A stretch of 64,000 nucleotides of DNA from CAZKAP01 sp964550895 (GCA_964550895.1 CAZKAP010000003.1:51464-115463); one strand, 5' to 3'. Positions 33,201 through 42,008 are shown, counted from the first letter of the stretch. Program-made: numbers and translations. Notes: generated by a model not told the origin, from the letters alone.

Positions 33201-34393
33201 TCGTAATCGTTAGCGCCGTTCTGCGGAAGGCCGCTGGCGGACTCGGGATTGAAAAAGCCTGCCGGTGCACCCCCTGCCCTGCCAATGCGCGTTCGCTCCG
33301 CCCGGGTCTCCCCCAGGTCTTGTATGGCCACCACATTCCTTACGTTGAGGGTCTGCTGGCTGCGATTGGTCACCCAAACCTCCAAACGGGTGATCTGAAC
33401 CTGACTCTGGACAAAAGGATAACTCTCGAGGGCGCGATCGTAATTGTCCCGGAAGTACTGAGAGAGGAAGAAATGCCGGTCCTCGTCGTAATCCATGGCC
33501 GTAAGCAGGAAGTCGTCTATGGTTCCCCCGCCCTGGGCCACTACCGAATTATTCTGGGACTGTTGCTCTGAGAAAACGGCGGTCACCCGCGTCCTGCCAA
33601 ACTGAAGTTCGGTCTTGACACCGAACAGGCTCTGGGCACCCGAGATCAGCGCACCGCTCAGCGGCATGTTCACGTTACCGATCTCGATATTTTGGAGTAT
33701 ATCATCCTCGGTGGGCTTATACTCGAGTTTGATAAGGTTCTGGAAATCGAAAGTAGCCTCGGTGTCGTACTGGGCACTAACCTCGAGTCGTTCGCCGACC
33801 TTGCCCAGCAGGCTGAGCTGAATACGCTGGTCGAAGTCCAGGGACAGGTTCGAGCGGTTACGGGGAGAAAGGGAGGGGTTGTCGTTCTTCTGCCACAGTA
33901 CTCCCAAATCCATGGCAACCGAACCCTGGGGGATCACCTCTATCGTATTTCCACCGAAAATGGTCTCGAAAAAGTTCGAGTTCACATAGAAATTGGGCAA
34001 CAGGTTCCTGCGAGCCTCTTCGGCCCCCTCCTTCTTACCGGAAAAGGCGTCGATCTTCTCTTTAAAGTACCCCTTTATGGATTCCCGTCTTACCAGTTCG
34101 TAATACTGATCAGGAGTTAAAAACAGGGGATAGTTAACGGAGTATCCGCCCACCTGTTCGGTGTAGACGTAGCGATCTATGGTGGGATCGTAGGTATACT
34201 TGGAAATAACGCTATCTGGATTCGGTAATTTGAGCTCTCCCAGTGCCACCCCGGTCTTAACCGAGTCCCTAACGGTACTGTCCTGTACCTGCTCCTGACC
34301 GTAGAGGAAACCGCTGAACAACAGTGCGGCCATAAGTGTCCGGACGGCCCTTTTCGCGGGTGCTCTCAGGATGGCTCTGCTCCCTGTTTCCAA
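27233..34393 (-). CDS. sprA: SprA, outer-membrane translocon of the type IX secretion system
   Basis: A 2386-residue protein, the usual size of SprA (Sov in Porphyromonas), the giant barrel through which T9SS cargo crosses the outer membrane and which is needed for gliding in many Flavobacteriia. The N-terminal signal is MAALLFSGFLYGQ preceded by a basic stretch. Family features include PNFYVNSNFFETIFGGNTIEVIPQG, DYDEDRHFFLSQYFRDNYD, DVENDQGYNP, SLRGEVALLSPNSPKN and DDFEGAQ. The C-terminus ends in an outer-membrane beta signal (INAGFTLRYNFGN). The start codon is TTG at 34393, since the only nearby ATG would cut the signal peptide. It follows ruvA by 7 bases. Confidence 0.97.
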   Translation of the reverse strand: METGSRAILRAPAKRAVRTLMAALLFSGFLYGQEQVQDSTVRDSVKTGVALGELKLPNPDSVISKYTYDPTIDRYVYTEQVGGYSVNYPLFLTPDQYYELVRRESIKGYFKEKIDAFSGKKEGAEEARRNLLPNFYVNSNFFETIFGGNTIEVIPQGSVAMDLGVLWQKNDNPSLSPRNRSNLSLDFDQRIQLSLLGKVGERLEVSAQYDTEATFDFQNLIKLEYKPTEDDILQNIEIGNVNMPLSGALISGAQSLFGVKTELQFGRTRVTAVFSEQQSQNNSVVAQGGGTIDDFLLTAMDYDEDRHFFLSQYFRDNYDRALESYPFVQSQVQITRLEVWVTNRSQQTLNVRNVVAIQDLGETRAERTRIGRAGGAPAGFFNPESASGLPQNGANDYDPVRIGADGVLTAGIRDIATVENAFNIPGGYVANQGFDYTFLENAQKLEPGRDYQFDSQLGYISLNQRLSNDEVLAVAFQYTFNGQVYQVGEFANGSIEATSVSAGAQAPVVENNTLILKLLKSNITNVDDPIWDLMMKNIYSTGAFQLSQEDFKLNILYSDPSPRNYITPVDPAQGWPDGLQDRILINVFNFDRLNVYNDVQEGGDGFFDFIPGRTVETQSGRIIFTKVEPFGEYLFELLRNDASEVYDVENDQGYNPNQEKYVFRDLYAKTKAASLEDAAKNRFQIKGRYKSQGQSGIPIGAFNVPRGSVRVTAGGRQLQEGVDYTVNYQGGTVQLLDPSLEASNVPINISVENNAVFGQQTRRFTGVNVEHTFNENFVINGTLINLNERPLTQKANFGVEPVNNTVFGLNGIFSTELPFLTRLANKLPNIDTDAPSNLSLRGEVALLSPNSPKNADFNGETTSYLDDFEGAQALIDVRGFLGWTLASPPLEFFPGNSLPGSTPDDPLNLTSGYGRAKMAWYTIDPIFYTNQRPSGLTDNDVSLNETRRVFIDEVFPTVDIAQGQTTVQGTLDLAYYPERKGPYNNNPGFDGLSPEQKWGGIMRPLSSTNFEQSNVEFVQFWVLDPYVDGIATDAGELVINLGNISEDILKDGRKQYENGLPATDGDVLVSPTSWGQVPSSQSLVYAFDANEANRSLQDLGLDGLSDEAEAAVYNNPGDDPALDNYTYYLAREGGILERYLDFNNPEGNSPVSVTNTDRGSTTLPDVEDIDRDLTMNTVNSYYEYRIPIKPNTTIDDQYVTDIREGVTPTLANGQQLNRRWIQYKIPLSDFTDAVGGIADFRSISFMRMYLTGFNSDVVLRFATLDLVRGDWRTYLSTLQTNEDDPADDLTTVDVNTVNIEENSGRIPIPYVLPPGVVREQLNNNNTIIRQNEQSLSFLLEDLEPQDSRGVFKNINIDVRQYERIRMFMHAEEVLESDYGGGETPLVGFLRIGTDFSENFYQIELPLEFTPFTARSPREIWPEVNEINLDLDQLNLIKSRGIEQGTLSDLTYYEFVDGQLIEVSENTPHTVGRQRIAIKGNPSLGSLRAMMVGVKNTDNLPARGEVWFNELRLAGLDNQGGWAATAALDANMADFMNVTATMNRSTSGFGSIDQIPNERAREDTRTYDVVTNVNVGQLLPGKWGIQLPVNYGFSETLITPEFDPVYDDLKLEDRISQAATPADADRVREQAEDYTKRRSFNLIGVRKDRSADAKPNFFDVENFTFNYSYNETNHRDFEIAELREQRINAGVVYAHEFQPLEVAPFAKNDSILSGRYWQWLKELNFNLLPTSISMNADINRTFNQQRFREVFEPGVETLALPTLQQRNYLFNWQYAVNYNITKSLRANLTASNNSIVRNYFNADGDDRSGINSDLNIWDGFFDVGEPNRHSQILQVNYDLPLDKFPFLNFMTAQYTYNSNFDWQRGGDALREVAGEDINTVQNASTHNMVVNMTLQGLYDYLGLVKRDGTEPPARSGPLTPVSDGDEEEEKKPKKTSKAFNTLVDILTMVKRGTVNYTESRGTVLPGYTRSVGFIGTSKPTLGFVFGSQADVRFDAARRGFLTTFPEFNSQFMQNLSRQLSITATAQPTPDLTIDLVADRQFATNLLENFRVEQLADDNFEYVQLLTNNSGNFSISNIMIATAFSQSDEFNSTTFEQFKENRLTIANRLLASQPGLDTGNRDADGFPERFGKTQQDVLLPAFVAAYTGQSAENVNLGAFRNIPLPNWTIKWTGLMKNKWFKERFRRFSIQHGYRSAYSINNFQTNLEKQNGLFEPETGNIRPDDIISNVVLNDQFNPLIRLDFEMENSLSVLAEVRTDRALSLSFDNNLLTEVNGREYTLGLGYRIKDVRFVTNIGGEQTRLKGDLNLKADISLRDNETIIRNLDIDNNQITSGQQLWGINFTADYALSQSLNALFFYDHSFSQFKVSTAFPQTSINAGFTLRYNFGN

Positions 34394-34400
34394 AATTGCC

Positions 34401-34982
34401 TTACAGATTTTTAAGCGCGAATTTAATCATATCCTCCACATCCAAATCCGCGTTGGATTCCAGGGATTGATTGATAACGTGTTCGGTTTGTTTTCTCGAG
34501 TATCCGAGAACTTCTAAAGCAGATAACGCTTCTTCCTTTCGGGTATTGCTTCCCGTATTTGAAAGTTGTTCACCGATGGAGACCCGTCTGGCCTTGTCTT
34601 TCAGGTCCAGGATCACACGCTGGGCAGTCTTTGCCCCTATGCCCTTGACGGCCTGGATTTTCCGGACATCCTCTTTGAGTATGGCCTGATGGAGCTGATC
34701 GGGTGGAAGTGAGGAGAGCACGGTTCTCGCCGTTTGGGTGCCTATGCCCGAAACTCCGATCAGCAAACGGAACATCTCCCGTTCTTCAAGTTCCGCGAAT
34801 CCGTAAAGGCTATGGCTGTCCTCCTTGATGTGCAGGTGAGTAAACACGCGCACCCTGCCCGAATCGGGAAGCAAGGAATACGAATGCAGTGAAATGTGAA
34901 TCAGGTATCCAATTCCCTGACAATCCAGGATGAGTTCCGTGGGTGTCTTCTCCTCGATCTCTCCTTCGACAAAGGTTATCAT
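34401..34982 (-). CDS. ruvA: Holliday junction DNA helicase subunit RuvA
   Basis: A 193-residue protein of normal length. Domain I is the OB fold (MITFVEGEIEEKTP...DCQGIGYLIHIS). Domain II has two helix-hairpin-helix motifs (LLIGVSGIGTQTARTVL and IQAVKGIGAKTAQRVILDLKDK). Domain III is a C-terminal three-helix unit (EALSALEVLGYSRKQTEHVI). RuvA binds four-way junctions and loads RuvB. ruvB lies separately at 40141-41175. It sits between maeB (40 bases upstream) and sprA (7 bases downstream), a gene order common in Flavobacteriia. Confidence 0.97.
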   Translation of the reverse strand: MITFVEGEIEEKTPTELILDCQGIGYLIHISLHSYSLLPDSGRVRVFTHLHIKEDSHSLYGFAELEEREMFRLLIGVSGIGTQTARTVLSSLPPDQLHQAILKEDVRKIQAVKGIGAKTAQRVILDLKDKARRVSIGEQLSNTGSNTRKEEALSALEVLGYSRKQTEHVINQSLESNADLDVEDMIKFALKNL

Positions 34983-35022
34983 CAGCTATATCATTAGGTT
35001 GTAGCGCGATTCGCTTTTGGTC

Positions 35023-37302
35023 TCAGGCATTCATGCCGTCGTCCCTGCCCTGGGCATCCACTACGGCAACGGCCGTCATATTGACAATCTCCTGCACGCT
35101 GGCTCCCAGTTGCAGGATGTGGACAGGCCTTTGCAGTCCCATCATAACCGGTCCGACCGATTCCGCATGGAGTCCCTTTAGCATTTTATAGGTTATGTTG
35201 GCCGATTCGAGATTGGGAAAGATGAGTACATTCACCTTCTTGCCTGCGATCCTCGAGAAAGGGAAGTTGCGTATCCCCAGTTCCTGATCGAGAGCGAAGT
35301 CGGTTTGTATCTCCCCATCCACTGCCAGGTCCGGATGCTCCCGATGAAGCAACTTAACCGCCTCACGAACCTTTTCCGCCCTGGGATGGGATGAGGATCC
35401 GTAGTTGGCATAGGAAAGGAAGGCCACCACGGGCGGATAACCGAAGTGGCGGGCAACCCGGGAAGCCATCAAGCCGATTTCGGCCAGTTCCTCGGCCGAA
35501 GGATCGATATTGATGCTGGTATCGGCCAGGAACAGGGGGCCGAAGTCTGTCAGAAGTATATTGAGGGTCGCTGCTTTGCGCACCCCCTGGGCTCGCCCGA
35601 CGACCTTGAATACAGGGCGCAGTACCATGGGAAATGCCCGGGAATAGCCTGAAATCATAGCATCTGCGTCGCCTTCGACGACCATCTGAGATCCGAAGAA
35701 ATTGCGCCGCTTCATATTGGCCCCCGCACTGTATTCGGTCTCTCCGCTACGTTGCCGGTTCTTCCAGTAGTTCGTACTGTAGCGCTCGCGCCTTTCCCTG
35801 GACTCTTCCGATTGAGGGTTAAGTATGGGTATATCCCCGTGGAAGTCGAGCTCCTGCATGTGCGCGCGTATGCGATCCTCATTGCCCAGGAGTATCGGTC
35901 GGGCAATGCCTTCCTCGTACACGATCTGAGCCGCCTTAACCACATCGAGCAGATCGGCCTCGGTGAATACCACCCTCTTGGGGTCCAGTCGTGCCTGGTC
36001 GTGCAGGCTGCGAATGAATTTATTGTCCTTACCCGAACGCCGGAGCAATGCCTCCTCGTACGCATCCCAGTCCTGTATAGAGTGCCGGGCCACCCCGCTC
36101 TCTATGGCCGCCCGGGCCACTGCGGGGGGGATTCTGTAAATAAGCCTGGGATCAAAGGGCTTGGGAATGATGTACTCCCTTCCAAAAGTCAGGCGGGTAT
36201 GCGCGTAGGCCACATTGACCTGTTCGGGTACCGGTTCCTTAGCGAGCTCCGCCAGGGCGCGTACCGCAGCCATCTTCATCTCCTCGTTAATTTTAGAAGC
36301 ACGCACATCCAGTGCTCCTCGGAAGATGAAGGGGAAACCCAGCACATTGTTGACCTGATTTGGATGATCGGACCGGCCGGTAGCCATGATGATGTCTTTG
36401 CGGGTTTCGCAGGCCAGCTCATAGGAAATCTCGGGATCGGGGTTGGCCATGGCGAATACGATGGGGTTTTCCGCCATCGAATCCAGCATTTCAGGGGTGA
36501 CGATATCGGCGATCGACAGGCCGATGAACACGTCGGCCTCCTTCATGGCATCTCGCAGGGTCTGCAGATCCCGGTCCGTAGCGAATTCCCGCTTCTGCCC
36601 GCTCAGTCCCTCACGATCACTGCGGATGACTCCTTTGCTGTCCAGCATAACGATGTGCTCTGGGCGGGCCCCGAAGGCCTTGTACATACGGGAACAGGAT
36701 ATGGCCGCTGCTCCCGCGCCGCTTACGACGATCCGGACCTCTTCAATCTTCTTTTCGGCCAACTCCAAAGCATTCAAAAGGGCGGCGGCCGAGATAATGG
36801 CCGTACCGTGCTGATCGTCGTGCATCACGGGGATGTCCAACTCCTCCTTAAGCCTCTGTTCAATGGCAAAGGCCTCAGGCGCCTTAATGTCCTCGAGGTT
36901 GATCCCGCCAAAGGTCGGAGCAATTGTGCGCACCGTTTCCACGAATCGATCGACATCCTCGGTATCCAGTTCGATATCAATACCGTCGATATCTGCAAAT
37001 ATTTTAAACAGCAGGCATTTCCCCTCCATTACGGGCTTGGAGGCCGCAGGTCCAATATTGCCCAGGCCCAGTACGGCCGTTCCGTTCGTAATAACGGCAA
37101 CCGTGTTCCCCTTGATGGTATAATCATAGGCCTTTTCCGGATCCTTCTCGATTTCCAGACAGGGCTCGGCCACACCGGGAGAATATGCCAGGGCGAGGTC
37201 TCTCTGCGAGGCATAGGGCTTGGTGGGAACAATTTTAATCTTTCCGGGCTGAGGCTGGGAATGGTAAGCGAGTGCCTCTTTCTTCAGCTTGCCTTTACTC
37301 AT
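35023..37302 (-). CDS. maeB: NADP-dependent malic enzyme with phosphotransacetylase-like domain
   Basis: A 759-residue fusion. The malic enzyme half (about residues 1-420) has DLALAYSPGVAEPC, GLGNIGPAASKPVMEGK, HDDQHGTAIISAAALLNAL and VVSGAGAAAISC (nucleotide site). The C-terminal half (about 430-759) resembles phosphate acetyltransferase (RVVFTEADLLDVVKAAQIV, then LFLADTSINIDPSAEEL) and is thought to be regulatory in MaeB. It oxidatively decarboxylates malate to pyruvate, giving NADPH, in the cytosol. It is 40 bases upstream of ruvA. Confidence 0.96.
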   Translation of the reverse strand: MSKGKLKKEALAYHSQPQPGKIKIVPTKPYASQRDLALAYSPGVAEPCLEIEKDPEKAYDYTIKGNTVAVITNGTAVLGLGNIGPAASKPVMEGKCLLFKIFADIDGIDIELDTEDVDRFVETVRTIAPTFGGINLEDIKAPEAFAIEQRLKEELDIPVMHDDQHGTAIISAAALLNALELAEKKIEEVRIVVSGAGAAAISCSRMYKAFGARPEHIVMLDSKGVIRSDREGLSGQKREFATDRDLQTLRDAMKEADVFIGLSIADIVTPEMLDSMAENPIVFAMANPDPEISYELACETRKDIIMATGRSDHPNQVNNVLGFPFIFRGALDVRASKINEEMKMAAVRALAELAKEPVPEQVNVAYAHTRLTFGREYIIPKPFDPRLIYRIPPAVARAAIESGVARHSIQDWDAYEEALLRRSGKDNKFIRSLHDQARLDPKRVVFTEADLLDVVKAAQIVYEEGIARPILLGNEDRIRAHMQELDFHGDIPILNPQSEESRERRERYSTNYWKNRQRSGETEYSAGANMKRRNFFGSQMVVEGDADAMISGYSRAFPMVLRPVFKVVGRAQGVRKAATLNILLTDFGPLFLADTSINIDPSAEELAEIGLMASRVARHFGYPPVVAFLSYANYGSSSHPRAEKVREAVKLLHREHPDLAVDGEIQTDFALDQELGIRNFPFSRIAGKKVNVLIFPNLESANITYKMLKGLHAESVGPVMMGLQRPVHILQLGASVQEIVNMTAVAVVDAQGRDDGMNA

Positions 37303-37387
37303 TTAGGAAGTAATTACCCTGTAAATGTATAAGTAATCCCCCATACCTGACTTGCTTTTATGGGAAATAACCCAACCTGCACATCCA

Positions 37388-39109
37388 CTACCAGAAGTAG
37401 ATCACGATTATAGCCGTCATGGTCAGGAGAATCATCGCCAGGTTGCGGTAGTTCTGATACCACGGGAGGGGTTTGAGCTCCTCGGTTTCCTGCCGGAATA
37501 TCTCCATACGGTAGGTATAGTGCTTCACTTTTTCGCTGTCGGGCTTGCCCGTGGCCAGGCTGACCAGGACGTGCACAAAAACACTAATGGCGAAAAGCAC
37601 ATTGGCCTTGGCCAGGAAGTGCAGATCATTGAGTTCAGGATACCAGCCATTGACCTGCGATAGAATCATGAATAGCGCGAAGAGTCCTCCGGTGATCAGG
37701 CTCACGAAGGCCCCATGGGCATTGGCCCTTTTCCAGAAAAGTCCCAGGATAAAGGCCGATACCACCGGCGGACTGGTAAAGGCGATGACCAGCTGCAGAT
37801 ACACCCACAGGGAACTGCTGACCTTCTCGATAAAAGGCACCCAGGCAGAGGCGAGTACCACCAGTATTAAGGTCGCAATCTGCCCCACCCGCACGAGTTG
37901 TTTGCTGCTGAGTCTGGGGTTGATCTGGCGCACGAAATCCATAGTGATCAGGGTTGAGGCCGAATTGAATGTGGCCGATACCGACGACATCATGGCCGCC
38001 AGCAGGCCGGCGACGACCAGCCCGAGTATACCCGTGGGCAGGAGCTGAAATAGCAATACGGGGTAGGTGAGATTGGTACAGTCCGATAGGTTTTCGCACA
38101 CCCCTTCCCCGGAGGGAAGCGGATAGTTCAGCTCGGATATGTCCAGATTGTTGAAAAGAAGCAGGGCCAGAACTCCGGGAACCACCATGATAAAGATAAC
38201 AGGAAGCTTAAGCAGACCAGCAAAGAGCGCGCCCCAGCGACCGTGATTCAGATCCTTGGCGCCCAACACCCGCTGCACCATAAACTGATTGTTGGCCCAG
38301 AAATAAAAACCCAGAAGGGCCACACCCGATATCAGGCCCCACCAGGGCATAAACTCGTCATTGCCCGGTCGCACCAGGCTGAATACCTCATCGGCGTTGG
38401 AAGGCATGTAGAAGCCCTTCTCCGCCCGTTCCCCGAAATCCACCTGCCCGGCTGCCAGTCGCTCGTCCAGCATGGACATCATTCCGTTCCATCCGACACC
38501 GAGCTCGCTGAAGGCGAAGTAGGTGAGCAGACAGGAACCAATAATCAGGAGGATGGCCTGTATGACCTCGGTCTGTATCACCGAGTTCAACCCCCCCGGT
38601 ATGGTATAGGCAGCCGCTGCTACGGCCAGAATGATGATGATTACCGGAGTTGAAATCTCCGGGAATAATAATTTGAGTACGATACTGCCCACGTAGAGTC
38701 CGGCTGCCGTATCCACCAGGACATTACCGACGATGGTGATGAGCGAGAAGTAATAACGCGAACGGGAATCGTATCGTTTTTCCAGGAATTCCGGCATGGT
38801 ATACACCCCCGACTTCAGATAGAAGGGCAGGAAAAAAATGGCGAAGAAAATCAGGATCACCACGGCATACCACTCGTAATTGTACACGTTTACATTGGTC
38901 TGAAACCCATCGGATGCCAGGCCCACCAGGGTGGAGCTGGAGATGTTGGCCGAAAACAGCGCGATCCCCACTATGGGCCAGGTCATGGTCCTTCCGCCCA
39001 GGAAATAGTCTTCTGAACTGCTGCGTTTCGATTTGGAAATCCCGTATATGACGATTCCTATCAGGTATACAACGATCACTACCAGATCAAGAGCGGAGAG
39101 GGTATTCAT
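37388..39109 (-). CDS. sodium/solute symporter (SSS family, SGLT-like)
   Basis: A 573-residue inner-membrane protein with about 13-14 helices. SSS features are visible: DYFLGGRTMTWPIVGIALFSANISSSTLVGLASDGF near the start, PFYLKSGVYTMPEFLEKRYD, GGLNSVIQTEVIQAILLIIG and GLVVAGLLAAMMSSVSATFNSASTLITMD. The family imports sugars, acids or similar solutes with Na+; the SGLT-like sequence favours a sugar. A metabolic neighbour to suggest a substrate is lacking. It stands alone between maeB and queG. Confidence 0.93.
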   Translation of the reverse strand: MNTLSALDLVVIVVYLIGIVIYGISKSKRSSSEDYFLGGRTMTWPIVGIALFSANISSSTLVGLASDGFQTNVNVYNYEWYAVVILIFFAIFFLPFYLKSGVYTMPEFLEKRYDSRSRYYFSLITIVGNVLVDTAAGLYVGSIVLKLLFPEISTPVIIIILAVAAAAYTIPGGLNSVIQTEVIQAILLIIGSCLLTYFAFSELGVGWNGMMSMLDERLAAGQVDFGERAEKGFYMPSNADEVFSLVRPGNDEFMPWWGLISGVALLGFYFWANNQFMVQRVLGAKDLNHGRWGALFAGLLKLPVIFIMVVPGVLALLLFNNLDISELNYPLPSGEGVCENLSDCTNLTYPVLLFQLLPTGILGLVVAGLLAAMMSSVSATFNSASTLITMDFVRQINPRLSSKQLVRVGQIATLILVVLASAWVPFIEKVSSSLWVYLQLVIAFTSPPVVSAFILGLFWKRANAHGAFVSLITGGLFALFMILSQVNGWYPELNDLHFLAKANVLFAISVFVHVLVSLATGKPDSEKVKHYTYRMEIFRQETEELKPLPWYQNYRNLAMILLTMTAIIVIYFW

Positions 39110-39209
39110 AGAAGTGCAGCGTTTATCCGTTACGGTTCATTCAACGATACGTCGGAAGAAAAGTTAAATATTGAATGTTTTGAGCCGTAAGATAGGATTT
39201 TCGCGGAAA

Positions 39210-40136
39210 TTAAGACTTCTTTAGGAATTCGAGGTTCCGCATAAGCCCGGTGTATTTCGTCCGCTTAACGGCCGATTTACTGAAAATCTCCCCAAATACG
39301 TCCTCGGTGAGCTCCTCCCACTCGCCCCGGCTATATCCCAGTATTTCCTCGCGCGGCCTGAAGGCCGGCTCGGCCGTTGGCGTACTGAAGCGATTCCAGG
39401 GGCAGACGTCCTGGCAGATGTCACAACCGAACATCCAGTCCTCGAAAGTACCTGCGAAGGCGGACGGGATCTCCTCCCTCAGCTCTATGGTAAAATAGGA
39501 TATGCACCGGGAGGCATCCACCGTGTACGGGAGGGGTATGGCATCCGTAGGACAGGCATCTATGCAGGCCGTACAACTTCCGCAGTGATCCGTAACCGGT
39601 CCGTCTTCGGGCAGTTCAAGATCGGATATCAACTCGGCCAGAAAGTAGAAGGACCCTTCCGATTTGGTGAGCAGGTTACTGTGCTTGCCGATCCACCCCA
39701 GCCCGGAGCGCGCGGCCCAGGCCTTCTCCAGTATAGGTGCCGAATCGACGAATACGCGACCATTCACCTCCCCGATCTCATCACGAATAAAGGCCAGCAA
39801 TTCCTTGAGCTTTCGCCTCAACACATAGTGGTAATCCTCTCCGTAGGCGTATTTGGAGATCCGGGGAGCATCCGGGCGCTGCTCCCGCTCCGGATAGTAG
39901 TTGAAAAGCAGGGAGACGACGGTCCGGGCGCCGGGCACTAACTTCCGGGGATCCAGCCTCTTGTCAAAGTGGTTCTCCATATACCCCATGGAACCGTGGA
40001 AACCCTGCCTGAGCCAATGTTCCAGCCGGGGTGCCTCTTCGTCGAGGAATTCGGCCCGGGATACACCCATGGAAAGGAAACCCAGACGGCGGACTTCCAG
40101 GCTGATGAGTTGCTTATGACGATCCGGGATACCCAT
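39210..40136 (-). CDS. queG: epoxyqueuosine reductase
   Basis: A 308-residue protein from ATG 40136. It carries two [4Fe-4S] motifs, CGSCTACIDACPTDAI and CDICQDVCPWN, and the cobalamin-binding QueG core (ARTVVSLLFNYYPE, KYAYGEDYHYVLRRKL, VDSAPILEKAWAARSGLGWIGKH). It reduces epoxyqueuosine to queuosine in the wobble position of tRNA. I chose 40136 because it lies 4 bases after ruvB and starts the conserved sequence; a longer frame overlapping ruvB would add 54 atypical residues. It is coupled to ruvB. Confidence 0.95.
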   Translation of the reverse strand: MGIPDRHKQLISLEVRRLGFLSMGVSRAEFLDEEAPRLEHWLRQGFHGSMGYMENHFDKRLDPRKLVPGARTVVSLLFNYYPEREQRPDAPRISKYAYGEDYHYVLRRKLKELLAFIRDEIGEVNGRVFVDSAPILEKAWAARSGLGWIGKHSNLLTKSEGSFYFLAELISDLELPEDGPVTDHCGSCTACIDACPTDAIPLPYTVDASRCISYFTIELREEIPSAFAGTFEDWMFGCDICQDVCPWNRFSTPTAEPAFRPREEILGYSRGEWEELTEDVFGEIFSKSAVKRTKYTGLMRNLEFLKKS

Positions 40137-40140
40137 CTCG

Positions 40141-41175
40141 TCAGGAGGTAAAGAGGTCAGGTCCGCCGGCACCCTGACCGGGTACCCGGCCCAGATGCTT
40201 ATAGGCCCGTTCCGTGGCTTCCCTACCCCTGGGGGTACGCATAATAAAACCCTGCTGAATGAGGAAAGGTTCGTATACCTCTTCGATGGTATCGGCATTT
40301 TCGGATACGGCCGTCGCCAAAGTGGTTATGCCCACCGGGCCTCCCTTAAATTTGTCTATGAGTGTGGTCAGTATCTTGTTGTCCATCTCATCCAGGCCAT
40401 GGGCATCCACATTCAGTGCCTTAAGCCCGTACTGGGCAATGGCCAGGTCGATATTACCGTCGCCCTTAATCTGAGCGAAATCACGTACCCTTCGAAGGAG
40501 TGCATTGCAAATCCGCGGGGTCCCGCGACTCCTTCCGGCAATTTCCCGGGCGGCATCGGCCCAAATACCGACCTGCAGTATATCGGCACTGCGGGATACG
40601 ATGTCGGCGAGCAGGTCGTCGTCGTAGTACTCCAGGCGACTCTGTATACCGAAGCGGGCCCGCATTGGCGCCGTCAGCAGCCCCGACCGTGTAGTCGCCC
40701 CGACCAGGGTAAAGGGGTTCAGGTTGATCTGAACCGATCTCGCGTTGGGGCCGGTTTCGATCATAATGTCGATTCGGTAGTCCTCCATGGCCGAATACAG
40801 ATATTCCTCCACTACGGGGCTCAGGCGGTGTATCTCGTCGATAAAGAGTACGTCCCTTTCCGAAAGGTTCGTTAGCAGGCCCGCCAGGTCGCCGGGTTTG
40901 TCCAGCACCGGACCGGAGGTGATCTTGATTCCCACCCCCAGCTCGTTGGCCAGTATATGGGCCAGGGTAGTCTTACCGAGACCGGGAGGACCGTGCAATA
41001 GGGTGTGGTCCAGGGCCTCGCCCCGCATATTGGCCGCCTCTACGAAAATCTTCAGGTTTTCAAGCACCTTCTGCTGGCCGGTGAAATCGTCGAAACGCTC
41101 GGGTCGCAGTGCCTTTTCTATCGCCAGTTCCTCGTTGGAATAGCGCTCGGGAGATGGGTCCAGATTTTCGTTCAT
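40141..41175 (-). CDS. ruvB: Holliday junction DNA helicase RuvB
   Basis: A 344-residue AAA+ ATPase. It has LRPERFDDFTGQ at the start, Walker A in LLHGPPGLGKTTLAH, Walker B in VLFIDEIHR, sensor region FTLVGATTRSGLLTAPMRARFG and a C-terminal winged helix (YEPFLIQQGFIMRTPRGREAT). RuvB drives branch migration of Holliday junctions with RuvA. It overlaps the upstream GIN-domain gene by 4 bases and is followed at once by queG. Confidence 0.97.
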   Translation of the reverse strand: MNENLDPSPERYSNEELAIEKALRPERFDDFTGQQKVLENLKIFVEAANMRGEALDHTLLHGPPGLGKTTLAHILANELGVGIKITSGPVLDKPGDLAGLLTNLSERDVLFIDEIHRLSPVVEEYLYSAMEDYRIDIMIETGPNARSVQINLNPFTLVGATTRSGLLTAPMRARFGIQSRLEYYDDDLLADIVSRSADILQVGIWADAAREIAGRSRGTPRICNALLRRVRDFAQIKGDGNIDLAIAQYGLKALNVDAHGLDEMDNKILTTLIDKFKGGPVGITTLATAVSENADTIEEVYEPFLIQQGFIMRTPRGREATERAYKHLGRVPGQGAGGPDLFTS

Positions 41176-42008
41176 TCGGTGTCTTTCAATTCCCTCTTGA
41201 TGAGCTGACTCTGATTCAGGAAACGATTTATGGTTATGGCGGGTTCCCCGTAAAACTCGGTCCGCGACCTGCCCTGTGAATTCAGGGTGAGTCTGTCGGT
41301 GATAAACAGGTTGGCATCCGGATTCTGATCGAGCTCCACCTCGGCTACTTTGGTCTGAAATCCGAAGCCTCTGAATCGGGAATTGCCCAGCTGCTTCAAC
41401 TCCAGTCGATCCCCGGTTCCCTCCAATTCAAAACTGGCATATTCGTCCAGGCTGATCCGATTCTCCTCCGCAGTGGCGTAGATTCGCGCCGTGGAATTTC
41501 CCCTGGCCTCGACCAGCAGGGCATCTGCATCCACATTGAATTTCAGCCGTGCCGACCCCTCCAGTCGCACCTCAGCCCGGCGTACGTTAGCCTGGGCCTC
41601 CAGTGAACAGCGATCTGCAACCTCCAGGGTGAGGGTCTCGGGGGTGAGGACCTCAGGAACCACCACCTCGCCCACCTTGACCCGAATATGGTCGAGCTCA
41701 GTGTAAAATACCTTCATGGTCAAGGACTTTGCACGAGTAATGCGGTAATAAAGGTCGATATAAAGGACCTCGTCCCGCACCTCAATGGACATCACATCCT
41801 TGATGTTATCGTCAGCAACCAGCTCGAAGCGGGGGGTGATCCCGGGGAGCAGTTCGATCTCGATATCCCCCTCCAGGACGACTTCGCGAAAAAAGTCCAG
41901 CCGTTCCGCGTAGCGCTCTACCTGCCGACTCCCCTTAAGCGTCGGTAGTTTCTGTGCCAGAGAAGGTATGGTAACCAACAATACAATGGTGATCAGGATT
42001 CGTTTCAT
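41172..42008 (-). CDS. GIN-domain (DUF2807) secreted adhesin-like protein
   Basis: A 278-residue protein. A signal peptide (MKRILITIVLLVTIPSLAQ) is followed by a repetitive beta-rich region of the DUF2807/GIN type (FFREVVLEGDIEIELLPG, ELVADDNIKDVMSIEV, TLTLEVADRCSLEAQANVRRAEVRL), proposed as a head domain of autotransporter-like adhesins. No barrel or T9SS C-terminal signal is evident. It is probably periplasmic or surface located. It overlaps ruvB by 4 bases and comes directly after the terminator of the respiratory operon. Confidence 0.85.
   Translation of the reverse strand: MKRILITIVLLVTIPSLAQKLPTLKGSRQVERYAERLDFFREVVLEGDIEIELLPGITPRFELVADDNIKDVMSIEVRDEVLYIDLYYRITRAKSLTMKVFYTELDHIRVKVGEVVVPEVLTPETLTLEVADRCSLEAQANVRRAEVRLEGSARLKFNVDADALLVEARGNSTARIYATAEENRISLDEYASFELEGTGDRLELKQLGNSRFRGFGFQTKVAEVELDQNPDANLFITDRLTLNSQGRSRTEFYGEPAITINRFLNQSQLIKRELKDTE

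Noticed and set aside
32015..33571. Open frame of 518 codons on the plus strand
   Set aside because: It lies wholly antisense to sprA, which has clear family features. Its composition is that of a complementary shadow, with no recognisable domain.
35752..37332. Open frame of 526 codons on the plus strand
   Set aside because: It is antisense to maeB, whose catalytic motifs are intact. No domain or start context supports it.
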